Assembly (NCBI GenBank): GCA_011009095.1
Contig: VTPC01004177.1
Span: 31,053 to 95,052 of the forward strand
DNA: 64,000 nucleotides
From: Ignelater luminosus
Taxonomy: Eukaryota; Arthropoda; Insecta; Coleoptera; Elateridae
Direction: 5' to 3'
Under the pieces are notes generated by a model, which was given only the letters and a program-made list of their open reading frames with translations, did not search any database and was not told where the DNA came from. The translations under genes and the position numbers were made by a program. Positions 1-11,045 of the stretch are shown here, in pieces. Numbering within the stretch: the stretch's first letter is position 1; every line of letters starts with the position of its first letter.

Positions 1-548
1 CAGCCAGGATTTAGCGAAGACCAGTAGCGCGTGTTTTGTTTGTTAATGGTACCATTCAAACAAAACGTTGCCTCATCAGTGAAGAGGATATTTTTATGAA
101 AATTTGCATTTTCCTGAAGCCTGTGTGTTATTTCTTCGCAAAATTGCAATCTTGGATCTAAATCTTCTTCTAATCATTCTTGAACTATACAAGGTTTATA
201 CGGATGCCACTTTTCCTTTCTTAGAACTTCGTGTGCAGTGGATTTCTTCAAAGTATGTTCACGGGCAATTTGTCGAACAGAAACATGTGGATTTTCCACG
301 ACAGCCAACATTATATTCTCAAGTTCTTTATTATTCAGAGCTTTAGGTCTGCCCGTTTTTGGACGATCTTTGACAGAACCCGTCTCATGAAATTTATGCA
401 AAATTTTACTTACACTAGACTGAGAAATATGGTATTCGGGGTGCCCGTTATTAAACAAATTGCAAACTTCCTCCTGTGTTCTCCTTCTGTCTCCATACCC
501 CAGCATCATTAAAATTTCGAGACGATGTTTTTCTGATAAATGATCCAT
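1..548 (-). pseudogene. Mariner-like transposase, N-terminal part, frameshifted
   Basis: Transposases of this superfamily bind the terminal repeats with an N-terminal paired helix-turn-helix and cut DNA with a DDD/E domain. Reading leftward from 548, an open frame of 124 codons carries a homeodomain-like HTH, a GRP linker (KTGRPKAL) and a second HTH ending in WHPYKPCIVQE, where it stops at about 174. The homologous frame resumes at once in another register (EEDLDPRLQFCEEI) and reaches the first catalytic aspartate in FTDEATF, then NKQNTRYWSS, before the left edge. One frameshift near 173 therefore breaks the gene. The remaining catalytic residues are outside the window. Confidence 0.75.
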
Positions 549-1075
549 AGCAAGTCGTATTTTTGTAGCTTTGTTATCCTCACGTTAACCAAAATGCTTA
601 AATTAATTAAACAAATAACTTTTCGCTTCCGTTCGGTTATTAATTGACATTTCTGCGAACGCATTCAATTGTTGCAACAAACAAAAGTGTATCACACCGA
701 CCATAATGTGACTAAATGATATTGAAAATTTAAAAGACCGCGTCTGGAAAGGTAACAGATGAATAAATAAACTTTTAAGCGTTGTTCAAACAATTTTTTG
801 CGTTTTAATCAAAATTTACTTATGCAAGTGTATCAAAGTTTTACATCATTGAAAAGAGAAAACATTCTCTATCAAATGAGTACAATAAAAGGATACCTTC
901 CCATTAAAAAAAATTAAAGCATTATTCGTTGCGCGTTTGTTTTTTTTTAAATAGTTATTTGGTATTGCCCTGTAATATAAAACTAAACACTAAACAACTT
1001 TTATAGGAAACATTTTTGTATAAAATGCATATTTACCGAGATATATAGGATATTCCATACTTTTCGGACACACTG
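1..1075 (-). mobile_element. Tc1/mariner-superfamily DNA transposon, 5' half (runs off the left edge)
   Basis: The right boundary is a mariner-type terminus. On the minus strand the element begins at 1075 with CAGTGTGTCCGAAAAG, next to TA at 1076-1077. The transposase lies inside on the minus strand, and the 3' half with the second terminal repeat is outside the window. About 530 bases of AT-rich non-coding sequence (549-1075) separate terminus and reading frame. The element is damaged (see the pseudogene entry). I infer the family from the transposase and TA flank; the partner terminus cannot be seen. Confidence 0.7.
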
Positions 1076-1077
1076 TA

Positions 1078-1918
1078 TATATTGCTGTGGATTCCGACCA
1101 CAGATTGAAGATTTTTCAGGATTTTAACATTTTCACTGTAAATTGAATACACTGTGAGAACATACATAATAAATAATTAAGGAATTGAGCGATTACTGAA
1201 GAAGCCGATTAATCAATTGCTTGATTTTAGTTTCCCTAATTCTTTAGTTGATTCAATGGTTTACATTAATTATTATTTAAGGATTGTGTTTTAGTCTCAC
1301 CGAGGACGCCGTAACGTACCGCAATTCTTTGCTTATGCGTCCATTTGTAGAACGAATTGATAGTCACCAAAAAAGTATTGATGGGTCACTGGCATATTTA
1401 CAAAACTTGTCTAGTAAAACAAAAAACATTTTTTAAACATTAGGTCTCTTAAAAAAGAAAAGTAATCGGCGGAATGCTTTTACCAAAAATTTGTTATGTT
1501 ATTATTTTTCTATTGTTATTGTTGTTGCTTCTAAATTATCAATATGACAAAATACTGGAGAAGATCATCAACCAAGAGATGGCGCTAAGTTTCGTCAAAG
1601 GGGCGATCATCTCAGCTACAACCAATGTTGCCAGAGCTGGCTATAAATCTCCAAAACTGAAGATTTATAACATTTATTATGGTTTCTGACGATATGTTTT
1701 ACTGTTATGGCAACAGTGCGATCACCTTCTCACTAATTTTTTAAATTCCAAATAAATGTCGCGACGATTGTGTTTTTCTCCTATATTGTGGCGAAATTAG
1801 TTAACTTTGCATAATTAAGATGACGTCAGTCAAAGTCAATTTGAGGTAAAAACAATTACAAAAATCAATTTTGTTTTATTAGAACACCTAGTACAAAAAA
1901 TAAATAAAGCATCGACGT
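1078..1918. repeat. Gene-free stretch with one dispersed-repeat copy (1566-1740)
   Basis: No gene is visible. Bases 1566-1740 align, with indels, to 15760-15890: both start with tcatcaaccaa and share gatttat-aatttattat and ggcarcagtgygatca. At 15860-15995 that same repeat continues into a segment found again, inverted, at 35190-35345. The 71-codon frame at 1474-1689 overlaps this repeat and has no recognisable domain, so I do not call it a gene. Confidence 0.45.
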
Positions 1919-2664
1919 TTTTTAGTCAGGCCTTTACGTGGCCCGGTCCGAAGTCAGGATGGGCATCAGTTTAAAAATTTATCGGACTCTTCCAATCTAT
2001 TTCTGGTCCATCGAGCCGTTCCAGCCTGTCGAGCCGTTTGAGTCTGTCGGACTGTTACGGGTCTCTCGGGCCTGTCAACCCGCCCGGGTTTTTTGAGCCG
2101 TTCTTCGACGAAATTAGTTCTCGAGACATTCGATGTTTTTAAATTTCGTCATGATCATGCTTGCATTTTCACTGGTTTTGTACTGATCCGAAGCAGACGA
2201 TTGTGGTACTGCGGACCTGGACGTGGACCAGGAGAAGCATTACTTTCATACTGAACCGAAGAGGGTTTCGGGCCTACGTCCGATCTATAGGACGGTTATG
2301 GTCTGTCGGGGTGTTCGGGTTTCCCGGGCCTATGGGCCCGCTATTTTTGTACTAATCCGAAGCGGACAATTTTCCTACTGCACCGAACCGAAATATTGTT
2401 TGTACTGACTCGAACGGACTATTTTTGTAGTGAACCGCACCGGACATACGTGATTTTCGTATTGAGCCGGACAAGCATTATTTTCATACTGAATCGAAGA
2501 GGAAGACCGTAGGACGGATTTCTTGATCGGGTCTTTACGCGGCGCGGCCGAAAGCTTAAAGTTTAAAAATGTATCGGGCCTTTTATTCCTCTCGGGCCAT
2601 TCGGGCTTGTCGAGCTGCTAGAGCCTATCAGGTCGTTGGAAATTTTGGCCCGTGCGGGGCTCTA
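1919..2664. repeat. GC-rich degenerate repeat array, family copy 1
   Basis: The composition changes abruptly from AT-rich to GC-rich. Variants of short motifs such as gggcctgtcgagccgtt and tcgggcc recur about every 11-24 bases. The array ends at 2664 with ggcccgtgcggggctcta, the reverse complement of the TAGAGCCCTGCACGGG terminus that starts the array at 50558 and occurs at 34700. Frames through it give low-complexity, collagen-like or Leu/Ser-rich strings that change between frames, so it is not coding. It is best read as the repetitive end region of a non-autonomous DNA transposon, possibly hAT-like (inference). Confidence 0.6.
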
Positions 2665-2879
2665 ACTGACATTAAGTTCCTCATCATTATTACCTGCATT
2701 TACAAAAACTTTGTGGGCTTCAGCAAAACAAGGGCAGTCACATATTAACCAAGGGTACCGTCGCAGGAAGACGCATATGTACCTTAAAAGGTCCATGCCG
2801 AGCCCATATCCGTATAATTTGAAAATTTAAAGAAGTAGAATCTCCTAGGAATATCGGGGCAAAAGGAAAGAACTCATAG

Positions 2880-3400
2880 GTAATTCTTCCCTTCGCAGCA
2901 ATCTCCCACCTTTATCGACGGATGTCGCAAATCTTTATACTGAGATACCCTCTAATATGATTCATAGAGTCACAATGTCCTCTTGCAATTTCTTCATCAA
3001 TGCAGAAGACTATCGGTTCTTGTTTTAATTGTTTAACGAAGAGGTTCCTCTGAAGAAGTAAGCCGAGAGGTGGAAAACCTACAAAAACGCCAGCTGTATC
3101 TGTTAAGTCACATGGTGGAACGCAAGTCCGAGTCCCCCGCAATCAACTTGCTACTTCCTACTGCACTAAAAGAGACTCGAGACTTTCTTGGTGGGCAATA
3201 TACATTAAACACGTACATTTGTGCATCCCCAATTGCAAGTCCAGTAACAGAAACGGGTGGAGTATCTACTTGTGCAAGAGTAATCGCTTGCAGCTTCAGA
3301 TTGTTATTCAGAATAAAACACAAGAAACTCTCGTTTTGTGCAGCTACGATCTTAATCTGGCCTAAATGTGGCAAAGCCTATCTTCGTTGATTAAAAATAC
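2880..3400 (-). pseudogene. Possible non-LTR retrotransposon endonuclease remnant
   Basis: On the minus strand an 88-codon frame (3374-3108) contains LNNNLKLQAI then MYVFNVYCPP, the spacing seen in the endonuclease domain of jockey/R1-type LINEs, where the host-like nuclease nicks target DNA. A second frame (3142-2912) continues in a different register. Stops and a frame change make it dead. The match is short and no metal-binding GDFN motif is clear, so the assignment is tentative. Confidence 0.3.
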
Positions 3401-3674
3401 AAACACTACAATGTCGATCGCATTATCAACAATATAATTGGGCTTCCTTGGTAGCAATTGCACTGAAATAGCTTGAGAATCATTATAATCGATGGTTTGT
3501 TAGTAATCTTGCAATCTGTTAACATACGTGGGTTATCCAAATATAAACTGGAATTGTGACCTTGGGACTGAAGAGAGAGGAGGGCGTGGCTGGGACTCTC
3601 GAGGTAGTCTGGAAAGGAGAGATCCCGTTGTCCCCCCCTTCCAAGGCGTCTGTTGCACACCGTATTGTTATCAG

Positions 3675-4450
3675 TCTTCTCGCCAACAGAGTAAGATTTT
3701 TACCCAACTGAAAGCACAGTTTGGGGATGCAACACTGTCTAAGACACAGGTTGTCTGCGGTTGAGCATTACTGATGACAACTTTGCAGCTGTCAATGGCC
3801 TGATCGACGCCTAACAGTTGAAGAAATTGCATCGGAGGTGGGGATAAGTTTTGGGTGTGCCCATGCAATTCTTTCAGAACACCCTGAGTTCCGTGAAGTG
3901 TCGACGAGATGGGTCCAGAGTCTCCTCACTGATTCGCAAAGAAAACATCTGTCAACAGCTTCTAAATTGTTTTGAAGAAGGGGAAGCATTTTTGAATAAA
4001 ACTGTGACGTCTGATGAGACGCTTATCTACTACTACACACTAAAGAACAAGAGTGGAATGGAGGAAAAGTAAGAAGGAGGCTTTGATAAAGGTAAGGAAA
4101 GGTTCTTGGAACTTCTTTTTTGATGCCAGTGGTGTTTTTCTAGTGTCTGATGGGCAATCGCAGCAAAAGGCACAATCAAGTCCATCCGCGATGTTCTCCT
4201 TTTCCACGACATCGACAATCGAGGAAATTCAGTGGACAAACCTTGAGCACCCTGATTTATCATCATGTGATTTTCACCTGAAGGAGGCGTTAGGAGGACA
4301 GCATTTTGACGATGGCGCAGGAGGAGTTTGTGCGCAAATGGCTCTTGGAGCGTCAGCCATCTTTTGATGATGCAGGAATTAAGCAAAGGCGAAACCGATG
4401 GAGAAAATGTATTTCTGTTGAGAGACGAAAAAAAAATTTTTTTAAATTGT
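3675..4450 (+). pseudogene. Mariner transposase relic (SETMAR-like mariner group)
   Basis: Pieces of a DD34D mariner transposase occur in the right order in several frames: an N-terminal HTH piece (IFTQLKAQFGDATLSKTQ) near 3695, then LTVEEIASEVGISFGCAHAI near 3808-3866, the first catalytic region VTSDETLIYYY near 4005-4035, NFFFDASGVF near 4110, and the third catalytic region LSSCDFHLKEALGGQHF near 4255-4310, followed by EEFVRKWLLERQPSFDDAGI. At least three frame changes are needed and the middle catalytic region is missing. It is an old, inactive copy; no terminal repeats were identified. Confidence 0.7.
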
Positions 4451-7400
4451 AATTCTTGCCAAGCCCAATTAAAACATTAAAAACAAATTCCGGTGTCCTC
4501 GGGATTTACAATATTCTGATACGTGTTCAAATCTCTGACACTTTCTAATAAAGTTTCAACACCATTCAAAATTTCTCACGGGCAAGGAATATTCTTTGAA
4601 ACTCGGGATGAATTTCAAAAGCCTAGCTGGTAGTACTTCTGTAAATATAAATGCGATGCGGAATTATTATTCGTTGATGATTGCAGCATCGGATACATTC
4701 TCTAAGATAGAAGACAAAGAGTCACGGTTGGTCAAGCTCGAAGGGACATTATAGAAAATCGTTCGTGGTCAAGCCTTCTTCGGCAAGCGTGCCTTCAAAC
4801 CTATTGCAGATAATTCCTGATAAGCTACTGTTAAGATCGTTACGGCCATAATATTTGAATTTACATTCATAAACTGAATAATATACGACTTGGTTTGCAA
4901 GACGTGTGCAAACCAAATGGTTACACTACAAGTCTGCGCATTGGAGAATAAATTTTCTCATTTTTAGCTTTGCGGGGATGCTTCGTGGGCGTCTCGCAAT
5001 GGTGGATGCTTGGTTTTAGTTGCAAGGCTACCCAACCCAGTCACCCTGAATATTGTCAGGTTTTGGGCAAGCTTCAATTTGATTTTGTAATAATGATATA
5101 TTTATCTCGCGATCACAACTGAGAATGCGACTCTTGCTCTGTTATCTAGACATTCAAAGACAAAGATGTTCTGAAGCAGCATCGCAAAGGTGATACGCAC
5201 CTTAAGTTTGGTTTGCAAGTTGAATGCAAACCGACCATCAGATGTATCATATTTTTGCAGTACAAGTATTTATTAAGGTATTTTTATACTTTAGTGGGTC
5301 AAGATTTTTTATTTTTCAATTCAATTCAGTTTATCTTGTACTGATGAGAATAAGGATTCGCTTAAAGCTGTTAAAGAAAGATATGTTCTCACGACCGTTG
5401 ACCTAGCAGGCATTTTATGATGAGCTGCAGTAATAGAACATTTTAAAAATTTGCGTTATAGAATCACGCCATTAATGTCCTTAGTTCTGCTGGTGTTTCA
5501 CAATTAGAACAAAAGTAAACATTCTTAGAACACGAAACTGGCACAAGATCATAAAAATAACTTTTTAATTAATTAAAACGCTGATAATTTAAGTAGTAGG
5601 ATTTAAATATAAAAAATTTAATTAAACTTATTAATCTGGAAAATTGAAACGGGAGGTATAAGTAAATAATCAAATTGTGTTACCTTCAACATCCTGCTTG
5701 CTACTTTTTCTAGATCCTATTAAAAATATGTTTACGTTTTTTATTTCGTCATCCATTTTTATTTTTTGCATCTGCTCTATAATAATATCATTGTCTAAAT
5801 TAAGAGCAAAAATGTAACACAAATATTAAATCTATCAATCTACATATGTGGAACGTCATGTACGCTATGTAAAAACATAAAATGCTTTTTATCGTTCAAT
5901 CTATTTTTTTCTCCTATGCCTTTTTGTTATCTGAATACGTCGTCGAGATGTACATAAAATATAAAAATACGAACAGAAAAAAAAATAGAACTAGTAAACC
6001 GACCAGAACAGAGCAACCTCGAACGCTGGTATCTGCAGCTTTTTTAGAAAGGCTCGAAAAGTTGTTTTTACCATATCGAGTTTATTAGCGGCGCAATGGT
6101 CAGCTTTACAAATTGGCCGGATATTGGAAATGCAGAGTTTTAATGTCAAATTTTGTTATTTGCATATTAACCATGGCCGCCACGGTTTAGCGGGTTTCAT
6201 TGCGATTTATCATTATGACCCCTTGTGTAAAATTTATAAAGCGCTGGTGGTGGCGCAACATTTCCCATTTTAAAATAAACGCGTTCATTAAATATAAGCT
6301 TCCGGAAAACGCGATGGTATGGATGGAACCACCGAGGATGATGATGGAGACAATAAATTTGTTTTGTTGTTGTTGTTGTTGTTGCATGGGCGATTACGAA
6401 AATATTTATTATTTCCGTGGGTGTCGTATATATTCTGGGTGTGCCCGCTTGAAAAGATTAACAAAATTTCGAAAACCTCGCGACCACTAATATTCTATCT
6501 GCGATAACCACTCGAGCTATTGACCGTGTAGGTGCCACCTTCATACATACGAATGTTGACTCTCTTCTGTAGATGTGACAAGAAAGCGGAGTTATTAGGG
6601 TACTCGCAAGGAATACTAACGAACTAGTGTAAAAAACGAATAAAATGCCAAGAACGGACCAGTGAGTTAGTTCTATGGCGTGTGCTGGTGCGCTTTTCTT
6701 TTTTTAAACCGTTCAGGGTTTCCTATCCAGAGACGTATAACGAATGTATTTTGTAAACGCCATAAATGTTAGTAGGTAGGTTGGCACGAAAGCATCCGAG
6801 AAGAAGTTTATATCGTATTAAAACAAATGAATGGACTTTTGACGACGAGGCGCTTGTTCGTACCTACTTAGTTTATAATTGCACTCGTTCGATGTCTTTA
6901 ACCCCGTTAATTTTACAAGTCACATTTACAGTATAATAACCATAGAGTATGCAGTCGTGAACTTGTCAACGTAGAAAAACAAGAAATGCACATAAAACGA
7001 TGTTTATCAACAAATACGAGGCTAACTGCCAAGAATCCCGAGAGCAGCCGCAAAAATTACTATACAGCACTCGCAGGGTATCACCGACAAAAGAATTATT
7101 TTGGGAATTATGATTTTTTATTATAACGTTAAAAGCGATTTACACGATAAAAATGTATTTTCCGTGACAAAACAGACGATGATGGCGTCGTCTCGGTGCT
7201 AACATCTAACACGCGATTAAATTTTACTGTAAATTGGCTTAAATGCAAAAAGTGATTTTTTTATATGACACAAACCGAATAAACATCGCTTATATATTTT
7301 TTTTTTAGATCTGACTCCACTGCTCTTTTATGATTTTTAAAAATAATGAATCACACACACACGCATCACATGTACCGGCAAACGATGCAAAATCCTCTAC

Positions 7401-7859
7401 AAAGTTCTGACAGGTAATTTGCACAAAGTTTCTTTTGCTTTTGCGAATAGTGTATGTCGATACATTTATTTTTATGGAAATAGGATTGCCCACACGACAC
7501 GCATAAAGAAATCTGGGAGGAGAAGAGCAGAAAATAAATTCTAACAAAGATGGCGGGAAATGAAGGAAATGTCTTTTACTATTTCACTTTGAAAATTATA
7601 TTCTTCAACTAAATTATCTTTAAAGTCTCCCACGCGGCAATTTAGTGCCGAACAGACCAATTCGAGCTCTCAATGTTAATAAAATAAAAAGAAAAGATTG
7701 ACGACTACTAGAAAGCAAAGCACTCTAAGAATTTTGTTCGAAGCCAAAAACAATGAGATTCGTTGAATGGTTTCACCTTTTTTTTTAAATCTTGATATTC
7801 GAACTTTGAAAATCTCGACTAACAAGCAGAATCTCGCTTTTATTAATAAAGCTGCTATA
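4451..7859. other. Stretch without recognisable genes
   Basis: AT-rich sequence with only short open frames (the longest about 96 codons at 6200-6490) that show no domain, no conserved motif and no consistent splice structure. A GTT trinucleotide run lies at 6364-6384. I see no tRNA, no transposase and no terminal repeats here. It may be intron or flank of the leftward smooth gene, whose remaining exons I could not locate. Confidence 0.5.
6364..6384. repeat. (GTT)n microsatellite
   Basis: About seven consecutive GTT triplets. It would give a poly-Gln or poly-Cys string in the overlapping frames, which are not supported as genes. Confidence 0.8.
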
Positions 7860-8156
7860 CAGCGTTCACGATGTTTCTGGGTCGTACATGGCTGTGGAAG
7901 AATGACAGTTTGAGTAGTGTAAACCGGGCTGTCTATCTATTAACTCGGCTTGTAAAATCTTATTGACGCTTAATGTGCTTTAAGGTTATGATTTTATGAC
8001 ACTTTAACCTCACGCTATTGTCTTTTGTTTGTAACTCTGTAAATATAAGGAAAACTTGATTATTTTTAAGAAAACAAAACTAATCAGTACTAAACGTTTA
8101 TGAAAAATCTTTGATCGTGCATGCCCTGTTACGACCCAAAAACATCGTGAACGGAG
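7860..8156. mobile_element. TA-flanked MITE, family M1 copy 1 (297 bp)
   Basis: Starts cagcgttcacgatgttt and ends aacatcgtgaacggag, giving imperfect terminal inverted repeats of about 26 bp (GTTCACGATGTTTYTGGGTCGT core). TA dinucleotides flank both ends (7858-7859, 8157-8158). There is no coding capacity. A second copy lies in the opposite orientation at 55072-55445 and aligns over nearly its whole length. TA target and internal emptiness fit a mariner-mobilised MITE. Confidence 0.85.
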
Positions 8157-8734
8157 TATATTTAGCTTAAACTCACTCTATTCTCGCAGATAAAACTGTG
8201 CTACGTAACACTGCAACTACACCAGGACGAATCGCGTCGTAATACAGTTCGTTCACGCAGTTATGAGCCTCATAGATGCTTTCATTTTCGACTTACATAA
8301 TCGAAAATCAATTGTTTCCAAAAGTCTTATTTCTCTGATTAGAATATAATAGAAAACTTCTGATACCATACAGGGTGGCCCAATAAACACGAAACAGACT
8401 GAATAACTCTTACGAAAGAAATTTTTCGAAAAAACTGAAAAACACGCCGATTTGTATTGGAGGGGCGACATTTTTTATGTATAATTCGATCCTTACGTTT
8501 CAACCCCCTAGGAGAAGCGGGGACTTCAATCCCTGGAGAATCTCTCATATGATGGAGGTTCAAGTGGCACATCATTAGCAAAGCCTTTAGATTCTCCATA
8601 TTACCCCGTTTGAATTTTTAAATTACATCGGTTCGTTTGGAAGAGACAAGATGTGAAATGTAAAACAGAGGAGGCTTCATACATTTACCGGGCGTCCAAC
8701 GTCGTTAGAACTGACGCACGTTCCGCCTGCTGCG
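8157..8734. other. Short gene-free stretch with one isolated mariner-type terminus
   Basis: At 8374 a tacagggtggcccaataaac sequence looks like a TA-flanked terminal repeat of the CAGGGTG type common to MITEs and DD41D mariners here, but no partner terminus was found nearby. The overlapping open frames have no recognisable domain. Confidence 0.35.
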
Positions 8735-10345
8735 CAGTGTTGCCAACAAGATGTAAGTAAAATTCTCAATTTAATTAAATTAAATTAAAAATCACCAGAA
8801 TTCTCCAAATTTGTTTATTTATTACTATTCAAAGAAATTCAAAATATACAAATAAAACAAAAACAGAAACAGTAATACAAACATACAGACATCAAACAAA
8901 AACACAACAATACCAAAATTCTTTGATAAAACAAAAACATTCTCGAGCAAAAAATATACAGTGCGAACGCCGGCTGTGCATCCGAGGCCAAAATTTTCGG
9001 ATATGTCAACCTTATTTCCCAGTAGGTCATCTATTCGATTCGAATGACTTTCATTTTTTCTTTACCCTCCACCCTTACCACCGATAACGTCTCAATTTTT
9101 TTTTAAAGGCAACCCTCATTTTTTCTTACAAATTCTGATTCTCTTAAAGATTTTCCGGCGTAACTAGGAACGCGATATGGGAGGGAACAATTCGGTTGTC
9201 AGAAATGTCGCTTTGTAATAACTTTTGTGTTATCTACCTATTAGTCGTTGTAACCTGTCGGGACGATCTAGAAGTTCAGAGTTCTACCTGACGCGGTCCG
9301 AAGAAAACCCAGTAACTTCTTGATCGGCCCGAATGACCGAGAAGTCCAAAACCCTGACAGGCCAAACAGCCCGACAGATGCGAGAGATCCGAAAGCCCGA
9401 GAAGTCTAAAAGGTCCAACGGACTCGAACGCCCCGAGAGATCCAAACAGCGCAATAGATCCGAGATGCCCAAAGGACCGTGAAGTCCATAAGGCTCAACA
9501 CGCCCGAAGGGTCGAGAAGTCTGAAACGTCAACGAGCCCGACAAGCCCTAGAGATCTGACAGGCTCGAGAAATCTGAACGGGCCGAGAAGTCGAAAAGTC
9601 CATCGGGCCCGAAGGGCCGTGGTGTCCAAAATGTTCAACAGGTCCGAACGATCCGACGCCGACGGATCCAAGAGATCCGAACGGTTCGGTAGAGAAGTCC
9701 AAAAAGTCCCAACGGGCCGGAGAGATCCGAACAGCCTGATAGATCTGAGAGACCCGAAGGGCCAACAAGTCCAGACGGACTCGAGAGATCCGGTAGACCT
9801 GAGAAATCCAAAAGGTCCAACTGACCAGACGTACGATAATAATTCCAAACTACTAATCTGTTAATTGCTTTATGTCTTGGAGTGTTAAAAGTAGACTTCT
9901 AGAGTTTTCCCAGAATCTCCAGCATTTTCCCAGATTCCTCAGACATCTAGTAACGTTATAAAAACTTATATCTGCAAGTCCCTAAGTGCGATTTGCAACA
10001 CCGCATGTTTGTAAATTCTCGACGTGCTTTTTGGACGATCAGCGTAGTGCCACGGACAACAAAACAAAATCGCCAAATTAACTATCGAAGGCGACAACCG
10101 AATAAATTCTCATTAGTTAGTAGTTACTGCGCTAAACGTTGCACGCAAAGTTAATCTAATTACAATCTGAAATAAATCTAAAAATTGTAACAAATTGTCT
10201 GACAATTTGATTTAAAAATCACCAGAAATCTCCAAAACCAGTTGACTATTTCACCAGCTTTTTTTCCCTATATTATTATTGGAGTCGGAAATGGATATTA
10301 AAAATCTCCAGATTTGGAGACAAGATCATCAAACTGGCAACACTG
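8735..10345. mobile_element. Putative hAT-like non-autonomous element containing a GC-rich array
   Basis: The left end CAGTGTTGCCA (8735) is matched by the inverted right end TGGCAACACTG (ending 10345). The CAGTGTTGCCA terminus recurs at 34755. Inside, near both ends, is an AT-rich motif (atcaccagaa-tctccaaa at 8790 and 10210). The 8-bp flanks (CTGCTGCG and CTTCCACG) match at only five positions, so a target-site duplication is not proven. No transposase is visible. The array at 9245-9835 sits in the middle. Confidence 0.4.
9245..9835. repeat. GC-rich degenerate repeat array, family copy 2
   Basis: About 590 bases of degenerate motifs such as ccgagaagtccaaa, gcccgacag and gagagatccgaa, recurring every 11-24 bases in an otherwise AT-rich region. 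It shares the phrase ttgatcggcccgaa with copy 1 (2520-2540) and copy 5 (50645-50660). All frames on both strands stay partly open because the repeat lacks TAA-type stops, which explains the long spurious frames; none encodes a recognisable protein. Confidence 0.65.
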
Positions 10346-10764
10346 CTTCCACGGTTCGTACGCTCAGAGGACCCCTACCTTGCAGACTATTGCATAAACC
10401 AATAGACTGTCCGAAAGCTCAAATCAGCGAGATTTCTGAGAACGGCGTTCATTCTCCGCTCCGCAGAAAATCCCATTCGATTCAGTTAACTTCGAAGTTT
10501 TTCGAAAACGTCTGGTTTAAAAGTTTCTAAATCCGGAACGGAAGCTTCGATCGAGACGAACCTTTTTTTTTAAACGATACCTCGAGAAAAAGAAAGCGGG
10601 AAAACTAGAAAAATCTAAAAGTTTAGCCACTACGGCCCTGGAACGGACGGCCTTAGAGCTAGAGACAACGATCTCCATTTATGGATCTTTTCGATTCAAA
10701 TTTGGCAGGTGGCCTTGAGTAAAAATCAAATGTCTGTTAGTGGAATGAAGTTCGAAAATCTATA

Positions 10765-11045
10765 CAGGGTGTATCAAAATGAAAGGTAAAAACTTCAGGA
10801 AGTGATTCCCGGGCATATTTTAAAAAAAGTTTCTGTTAACATCTGTCCAATTCCTCACCGCATTCTGCATTAAAAGCTACAGAACTGTAACAAATTGTAT
10901 TTCGATGTCTTTTACAAAATTGAAAATTTTGAAAAAAGAGAATTTTTTAAAAACGAATACCCAGAATTGGTATTGGCCAGCTGTTTTTTAAATATGCTCC
11001 AGAACCACCTCCTGAGGTTTTGTACACTTCATGTGATACATTAAA
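10765..11045. mobile_element. Decayed MITE with CAGGGTG-type end and long inverted arms
   Basis: A TA-flanked terminus cagggtgtatcaaaatg begins at 10765. The segment aacttcaggaagtgattccc followed by gggcatattttaaaaaa (10790-10830) pairs, imperfectly, with the reverse complement of 10985-11035 (atatgctccagaaccacctc, ctgaggtttt). This gives a hairpin-like element. The right terminus has decayed and its TA flank is not clear. Confidence 0.4.

Noticed and set aside
3070-3390. 106-codon plus-strand frame
   Set aside because: It is antisense to a better endonuclease-like relic and has no domain of its own.
9495-9848. 117-codon minus-strand frame rich in Leu, Ser and Arg
   Set aside because: Same array family; overlapping long frames on both strands, no domain, no start context.
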